Shown here: one piece after another, positions 27,530-32,356 of the stretch
Position numbering within the stretch: position 1 is the stretch's first letter
How the letters are laid out: each line of letters begins with the position of its first letter
Notes under the pieces: generated by a model
Told to the model about the DNA's origin: nothing
Databases searched by the model: none
The model's input: only the letters and a program-made list of their open reading frames with translations
Translations under genes and position numbers: made by a program
NCBI RefSeq assembly: GCF_014650075.1
Contig: NZ_BMUG01000023.1
Span: 1-32,356, forward strand
DNA: 32,356 bases
Direction of reading: 5' to 3'
DNA from: Streptomyces microflavus
GTDB lineage: Bacteria > Actinomycetota > Actinomycetes > Streptomycetales > Streptomycetaceae

Positions 27530-29302
27530 TCAGAGCCGCTCGGGCGTCCGGATGCCGAGCAGCTCCATGCCCTGGTGCAGGGTCCGGGCGGTGAGGTCCA
27601 CCAGGAGGAGCCGGTTCTCGACGACCTCGGGTGCGTTGTCCGGGCTGAGCACCTGGCACTGGTCGTAGAACGTGGTCAGGTGCGACGCCAGCTGGTACAG
27701 GTACGCGGCCAGCTTGTGCGGCTCGTACCCCGAGGCGACCTCGCCGAGGACCTCGCCGAACTGGTCCAGGTGCAGGCCGAGCGCGCGCTCCGCCGGGGCC
27801 AGCGCCAGCTCCGGGTGGGCGGCCGGAACCGCGTCGCCCGCCTTGCGCAGGATCGACTGGATCCGGGCGTACGCGTACTGGAGGTAGACCGACGTGTCGC
27901 CGTGGAGCGACACCATCTGGTCGAGGTCGAACTTGTAGTCCCGTACGGCGGAGGTCGACAGGTCCGCGTACTTCACGGCCCCGATGCCGACGTACCGGCC
28001 GTTCTCCACGATCTCGTCCTCGGAGAGCCCGACCTTCTCGGCCTTCTCCCGGACGACAGCCGTGGCCCGGGAGACCGCCTCGTCGAGGAGGTCCTCCAGC
28101 CGCACGGTCTCGCCCTCACGGGTCTTGAACGGCTTGCCGTCCTTGCCCAGGACCGTGCCGAACGCGAGCTGCACGGCCTGCACGTCCTCGTTGAGCCAGC
28201 CCGCCCGGCGGGCCGTCTCGAAGACCATCTTGAAGTGCAGCGACTGCCGGGCGTCCACCACGTACAGCAGGGTGTCGGCCTTGAGGTTCTGCACCCGGTC
28301 GCGGATCGCGGAGAGGTCGGTGGCCGCGTAGCCGTAACCGCCGTTCGTCTTCTTCACGATGAGCGGGACCTTGTTGCCGTCAGGACCCAGCACATCGTCG
28401 AAGAAGACGCACAGCGCACCCTCGGAGCGGACGGCGACGCCCGTCTCCTCCAGGATCCGGCAGGTCTCCTCCAGCATGTCGTTGTAGCCGGACTCACCGA
28501 CGATGTCGGGGTCGCGGACCTCCATGTCGAGCTTGTCGAAGACGGAGTGGAAGTAGATCTTCGACTCGTCGACGAAGCCCTGCCACAGCTCCAGCGTCTC
28601 GGGGTCCCCGGCCTGGAGGGCCACCACCCGGTCCCGCGAGCGCGCCTTGAACTCCTCGTCGGAGTCGAACAGCGCACGCGACGCCTTGTAGACCCGGTTC
28701 AGCGTCGACATCGCCGCCTCGCCGTCCGCCGCGTCACCCTCGTGCTTCAGGGCGCCCGGGTGCTCGATCAGATACTGGATGAGCATGCCGAACTGGGTGC
28801 CCCAGTCGCCGATGTGGTGGCGCCGGACCACGCTCTCGCCGGTGAACTCCAGGATCCGGACCATCGCGTCACCGATGACCGCCGACCGCAGGTGGCCGAC
28901 GTGCATCTCCTTGGCCACGTTCGGCTGGGCGTAGTCGATGACCGTGGTCCCGGCCGCCGCGTCCACCGGCACGCCGAGGCGGCCCTCGGTGTCGGCGGCC
29001 CGGGCGGCCAGCGTCTCGACGATCGCCCTGTCCGCGAGCGTGATGTTGAGGAAGCCGGGGCCGGAGACCTCGATGTCCTGGATCAGCTCACCCGCCGGGA
29101 GGGCGGCGGTGACCTGGCCTGCCAGCTCCCGGGGGTTGCCCTTGAGCTTCTTGGCGAGCGCCAGGATGCCGTTGGCCTGGAAGTCGGCCCGGTCGCTTCG
29201 GCGCAGCAGCGGGTCCGCGGTGCCGGCATCCGGCAGAGCTGCCGTCAGGGCGTCCGCCAGCTGCTGCTGGAGCGTGGAAGCGAGGGAAGGGACCGAGGCC
29301 AT
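27530..29302 (-). CDS. argS: Arginyl-tRNA synthetase
   Basis: A 590-residue class I aminoacyl-tRNA synthetase that charges tRNA(Arg). The N-terminal additional domain (1-105) contains the LQQQLADALTAALP helix; the nucleotide site has HVGH (134-137) in PNVAKEMHVGHLRSAVIGDA. The second signature is the non-canonical KPFKTREGETVRLEDLLDE, as in many ArgRS that lack KMSKS. The anticodon-binding domain ends with HQGMELLGIRTPERL. The ATG at 29302 gives the normal N-terminus. It is divergent from lysS with 134 bases between the start codons, an arrangement I recall from other Streptomyces. Confidence 0.97.
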   Translation of the reverse strand: MASVPSLASTLQQQLADALTAALPDAGTADPLLRRSDRADFQANGILALAKKLKGNPRELAGQVTAALPAGELIQDIEVSGPGFLNITLADRAIVETLAARAADTEGRLGVPVDAAAGTTVIDYAQPNVAKEMHVGHLRSAVIGDAMVRILEFTGESVVRRHHIGDWGTQFGMLIQYLIEHPGALKHEGDAADGEAAMSTLNRVYKASRALFDSDEEFKARSRDRVVALQAGDPETLELWQGFVDESKIYFHSVFDKLDMEVRDPDIVGESGYNDMLEETCRILEETGVAVRSEGALCVFFDDVLGPDGNKVPLIVKKTNGGYGYAATDLSAIRDRVQNLKADTLLYVVDARQSLHFKMVFETARRAGWLNEDVQAVQLAFGTVLGKDGKPFKTREGETVRLEDLLDEAVSRATAVVREKAEKVGLSEDEIVENGRYVGIGAVKYADLSTSAVRDYKFDLDQMVSLHGDTSVYLQYAYARIQSILRKAGDAVPAAHPELALAPAERALGLHLDQFGEVLGEVASGYEPHKLAAYLYQLASHLTTFYDQCQVLSPDNAPEVVENRLLLVDLTARTLHQGMELLGIRTPERL

Positions 29303-29398
29303 GGCTGGCTGCCGTTTCCGTAGGGGTACAAGGGATCTCCCCAGTATCCCACGGGGCGTAAAGCCGTTTTCGCGCTACGGGGGGTAGCTGGGAGAATG

Positions 29399-29421
29399 GT
29401 CGGTAACCCACTGGGACCGAC
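29399..29421 (+). promoter_or_regulatory. Small inverted repeat in front of lysS
   Basis: GTCGGT (29399-29404) and ACCGAC (29416-29421) form the arms, with CCC/GGG pairing possible inside. It ends 15 bases before the lysS GTG and could be a leader hairpin or operator. No T-box or other known leader is recognisable. Confidence 0.3.
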
Positions 29422-29436
29422 AGACGAGAGAAGGAC

Positions 29437-31203
29437 GTGCCGACCGTGGCCGAGAGTCAGACCAGCACCGAGACCGACTGGGTCTCCCGCTTCGCGGACG
29501 ATGTCATCGCCGAATCGGAGCGTCGTGCGCCTGGCAAACCGGTCGTCGTCGCCTCCGGGCTTTCCCCGTCGGGCCCGATCCACCTCGGCAACCTCCGCGA
29601 GGTCATGACCCCGCACCTGGTCGCCGACGAGATCCGCCGCCGGGGCCTCACCGTGCGCCACCTGATCTCCTGGGACGACTACGACCGCTACCGGAAGGTC
29701 CCCAACGGGGTCCCCGGCGTCGACGCGTCCTGGGCCGAGCACATCGGCAAGCCGCTGACCTCGGTGCCCGCCCCGGCCGGCTCCTCCCACCCGAACTGGG
29801 CCGAGCACTTCAAGGCCGCCATGACGGCGGCCCTGGACGAGCTGGGCGTCGAGTACGACGGAATCAGTCAGACGGAGCAGTACACCGCGGGGACCTACCG
29901 CGAGCAGATCCTGCACGCGATGAAGCACCGCGGTGACATCGACGCCGTCCTCGACCGCTACCGCACCAAGAAGGACCCGGCGGCCGGTTCCGCGTCCCAG
30001 AAGAAGAAGCCGCAGCAGCAGAAGAAGGTCGACGAGGCCGAGCTGGAGGCCGCCGAGGGCTCCGGCGCCGCCGACGAGGACGACGGCAGCGGCAACAGCG
30101 CGGGCTACTTCCCGTACAAGCCGTACTGCGGCAACTGCGAGAAGGACCTCACCGTCGTCACCTCCTACGACGACGACACCACCGAGCTGAACTACACCTG
30201 CTCGGCGTGCGGCTTCGCCGAGACGGTCCGGCTCAACGAGTTCAACCGCGGCAAGCTGGTCTGGAAGGTCGACTGGCCGATGCGCTGGGCGTACGAGGGT
30301 GTGATCTTCGAGCCCAGCGGCGTCGACCACTCCTCGCCGGGCTCCTCCTTCGTCGTCGGCGGCCAGATCGTCCGCGAGGTCTTCGACGGCGTGCAGCCCA
30401 TCGGGCCCATGTACGCCTTCGTCGGCATCTCCGGCATGGCCAAGATGTCCTCCAGCAAGGGCGGGGTGCCCACCCCGGCCGACGCGCTGAAGATCATGGA
30501 GGCGCCGCTGCTGCGCTGGCTCTACGCCCGCCGCAGGCCCAACCAGTCGTTCAAGATCGCCTTCGACCAGGAGATCCAGCGGCTGTACGACGAGTGGGAC
30601 TCGCTGGGCCGCAAGGTCGCCGACGGCACGGTGCTGCCCGCCGACGCCGCCGCGTACGCCCGGGCCATCGGCACCGCGGCCGGGGAGCTCCCGAGCACCC
30701 CGCGCCCGCTGCCGTACCGGACGCTCGCCTCGGTCGCCGACATCACCGCCGGCGCCGAGGACCAGACCCTGCGCATCCTCAGCGAGCTCGACCCGGAGAA
30801 CCCGCTGACCTCGCTGGACGAGGCGCGCCCGCGCCTCGACCGCGCCGAGAACTGGATCACCACCCAGGTCCCGGCCGAGGCCCGCACCATCGTCCGCGAC
30901 GAGCCCGACAAGGAGCTCCTCGGCTCGCTCGACGACCAGGGCCGCGAGTCGCTGCGCCTCCTCCTGGAGGGGCTGGACTCGCACTGGTCGCTGGACGGGC
31001 TCACCACGCTCGTCTACGGCGTACCGAAGGTGCTGGCGGGCCTGGAGCCGGACGCCAAGCCGACGCCCGAGCTGAAGGCCGCCCAGCGGTCCTTCTTCGC
31101 CCTGCTCTACCGGCTGCTCGTCAGCCGCGACACGGGGCCCCGCCTGCCCACGCTGCTGCTCGCGGTGGGGGCGGACCGGGTGCGCCGACTGCTGGGCGCG
31201 TAG
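29437..31203 (+). CDS. lysS: Lysyl-tRNA synthetase, class I
   Basis: A 588-residue class I LysRS, the archaeal-type enzyme also found in Streptomyces, which charges tRNA(Lys). HLGN (49-52) in GLSPSGPIHLGNLREV and KMSSSKGG (336-343) form the ATP site. A zinc ribbon with two CxxC pairs (YCGNC at about 231 and CSACGF at about 252) follows a charged linker (190-220). The C-terminal helical bundle binds the anticodon. The GTG at 29437 has GAAGGA directly before it; GTG 29446 is a possible alternative. Class II LysRS is usually also present in these genomes, so this one may be a second copy with its own regulation. Confidence 0.95.
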   Translation: MPTVAESQTSTETDWVSRFADDVIAESERRAPGKPVVVASGLSPSGPIHLGNLREVMTPHLVADEIRRRGLTVRHLISWDDYDRYRKVPNGVPGVDASWAEHIGKPLTSVPAPAGSSHPNWAEHFKAAMTAALDELGVEYDGISQTEQYTAGTYREQILHAMKHRGDIDAVLDRYRTKKDPAAGSASQKKKPQQQKKVDEAELEAAEGSGAADEDDGSGNSAGYFPYKPYCGNCEKDLTVVTSYDDDTTELNYTCSACGFAETVRLNEFNRGKLVWKVDWPMRWAYEGVIFEPSGVDHSSPGSSFVVGGQIVREVFDGVQPIGPMYAFVGISGMAKMSSSKGGVPTPADALKIMEAPLLRWLYARRRPNQSFKIAFDQEIQRLYDEWDSLGRKVADGTVLPADAAAYARAIGTAAGELPSTPRPLPYRTLASVADITAGAEDQTLRILSELDPENPLTSLDEARPRLDRAENWITTQVPAEARTIVRDEPDKELLGSLDDQGRESLRLLLEGLDSHWSLDGLTTLVYGVPKVLAGLEPDAKPTPELKAAQRSFFALLYRLLVSRDTGPRLPTLLLAVGADRVRRLLGA

Positions 31204-31220
31204 CACCGCCGTACGTACGA

Positions 31221-31263
31221 AAAGGGCCGCCGCCCGGGAATCTTCCCCGGGCGGCGGCCCTTT
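31221..31263. terminator. Bidirectional terminator after lysS
   Basis: AAAGGGCCGCCGCCCGGG (31221-31238) pairs perfectly with its complement at 31246-31263 over a 7-base loop and ends in TTT. It starts 18 bases after the lysS stop and faces the converging DUF2637-type gene. Confidence 0.9.
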
Positions 31264-31285
31264 CCGTACGTCCGTACGTTCCGGC

Positions 31286-32356
31286 TCAGGCGCTCTGGTC
31301 GGCCGTCGCGCGCTGCGCGTAGAGGTCCTTGAACTGCGGCATCAGGTCCTGGAGCAGCTGCGTCGAGCGCGGGTGGTGCACATTGCGCCGGTCGGCCAGG
31401 TGGATGTCGAGGGCCTCGATGTTCGGGTACTCACCCACCTCGTCCGTGTACGCGCTGAACTCCTCGTACGCGCGGTCGGCGAAGTCGTTGTCCTCCTGGG
31501 ACCACTCCTCCAGCTGCGGCGCGTCCTCGGGGCCGGGAGCGGGCACGGCGGGCGGCTCCTCGTCGGCGGCCTGCTGCACGGGCTGTACGGGCTCCCCCTG
31601 CTGTACGGGCTCCGGGCCCGCGTGGGGCTCCTCGCGGAGTTCCTCGCGGCGGGGGTGCGGGACCGCGCCGATCGTGCCGACGTTGCCGAGCGGGCGGGTG
31701 CGGCCGGGGCCCAGGGGGACGGCGGCGGGCGTCGGCTCCAGGCCCTCGGCGTGGAGCGGGTCGTACGCGCTCGCGTGCGGGGCCTCGGGAAGCTTCTGGG
31801 CGGCGAACCAGGGGCTGTCGTGGGTGGGCGGGACCTGCGGGGCCTCCAACGCCTGCTGCTGCTCCTGCTGCTGAAGCCGGGAGTGGTGGGGCTGGGGCTG
31901 GGGCGCCTGCTTCCGGAGCGACATCGGCTGCTGCTGCGGGTGCTGATGGGCCTGCTCCTGCTGGGGCTCCCGCTCCTCGCGGCCCAGCTCGTGCCCGTGC
32001 TCCCGGCCCTGCTCCCGCTGCGGCCCGTAGGGCAGTTCGGCCTTCGGGGCGGGCGGCAGCAGGGCCGGCTCGATGCCGGCGGCGGCGAGCCCGGCCGGGG
32101 CGGTCTCGGCGAGCGGGACGCCGTACTTCGCCAGCCGCAGCGGCATCATCGACTCGACCGGGGCCTTGCGGCGCCAGTTGCGGCCGAACCGGGCCTGGAG
32201 GCGGGCCTGGTAGATCAGCCGCTCCTGTTCGAGCTTGATGACCTGCTCGTAACTGCGCAGCTCCCAGAGCTTCATGCGCCGCCACAGCTTGAACGTCGGT
32301 ATGGGGGAGAGCAGCCAGCGGGTGAGGCGCACGCCCTCCATGTGCTTGTCGGCCGT
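31286..32356 (-). CDS. DUF2637-type protein, C-terminal 356 codons (cut by window end)
   Basis: The open frame runs to the window edge without a needed start: TADKH precedes MEGVRLTRWLLSPIPTFKLWRRMKLWELRSYEQVIKLEQ, which is the segment after the membrane part of the DUF2637 (SpdB-related) family. The ATG at 32341 is therefore probably internal and the true start, with the membrane spans, is outside. A basic amphipathic segment is followed by a long low-complexity region rich in Gln, His, Pro and Glu (about 105-250 of the visible part), then an acidic stretch and a conserved end: FADRAYEEFSAYTDEVGEYPNIEALDIHLADRRNVHHPRSTQLLQDLMPQFKDLY. This resembles the C-terminal half of plasmid-transfer SpdB-like proteins and their chromosomal relatives. 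The role is unknown. Confidence 0.75.
   Translation of the reverse strand, partial: TADKHMEGVRLTRWLLSPIPTFKLWRRMKLWELRSYEQVIKLEQERLIYQARLQARFGRNWRRKAPVESMMPLRLAKYGVPLAETAPAGLAAAGIEPALLPPAPKAELPYGPQREQGREHGHELGREEREPQQEQAHQHPQQQPMSLRKQAPQPQPHHSRLQQQEQQQALEAPQVPPTHDSPWFAAQKLPEAPHASAYDPLHAEGLEPTPAAVPLGPGRTRPLGNVGTIGAVPHPRREELREEPHAGPEPVQQGEPVQPVQQAADEEPPAVPAPGPEDAPQLEEWSQEDNDFADRAYEEFSAYTDEVGEYPNIEALDIHLADRRNVHHPRSTQLLQDLMPQFKDLYAQRATADQSA

Noticed and set aside
1..32356. Mobile elements, attachment sites or prophage genes
   Set aside because: No transposase, integrase or tRNA-linked direct repeat was found; gene content and codon use are uniform and chromosomal. The DUF2637 protein alone is not evidence of a plasmid.

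Overview
The window is high-GC chromosomal DNA from a Streptomyces. The diagnostic content is the bldN developmental sigma factor next to its anti-sigma gene rsbN, a BldC-like small DNA-binding protein (BdtA type), and a rex-hemA-hemC-hemD-hemB block. Frequent GTG/TTG starts and several apparently leaderless promoters fit the same group. All assignments come from reading the sequence and remembered family knowledge; no searches were run.

Layout. 1-80: the 3' end of a 5S rRNA gene and its terminator, so an rRNA operon lies just upstream. 110-4055 (+): a HAD phosphatase, an MFS transporter overlapping an AcuC/HDAC-type deacetylase, and a phosphatase-annotated protein. 4185-6988 (+): BdtA-type regulator, 32-residue ribosomal protein bS22, an SDR-fold protein without the catalytic Tyr, and a PlsC/MGAT-type acyltransferase. 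7053-10446 (-): rsbN, bldN and a SerB-like HAD phosphatase, read right to left. 10583-17185 (+): a glutaredoxin-like protein, then rex-hemA-hemC-hemD with ATGA/TTGA stop-start overlaps, then hemB. A good Rex operator lies over the rex promoter, so heme synthesis should follow the NADH/NAD+ ratio. The gene order from the BdtA-type gene to hemB matches the Mycobacterium tuberculosis Rv0500A-Rv0512 region as I remember it, with bldN/rsbN and rex as Streptomyces additions.

17193-22255: a HEAT-like protein, a small membrane protein and a DUF4253 protein (-); a DHFR-fold RibD-type reductase (+); a DUF4232 lipoprotein (-), divergent from a membrane-anchored helix-turn-helix protein with an extracytoplasmic domain (+). 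22309-25361 (-): a translationally coupled pair, a double CaiB/BaiF CoA-transferase and an HsaA/DszC-type acyl-CoA-dehydrogenase-fold flavoprotein, headed by a near-consensus DmdR/IdeR iron box. This pair is the best candidate for an undescribed system: apparently iron-repressed, substrate unknown, no siderophore gene in view. 25688-32356: a soluble two-HKD phospholipase D/cardiolipin-synthase-like protein, an orphan GvpU-like protein, divergent argS and class I lysS, and a DUF2637-type protein cut by the window end.

Convergent gene pairs are mostly separated by strong symmetrical hairpins (7006-7040, 19817-19856, 22260-22294, 27472-27510, 31221-31263).
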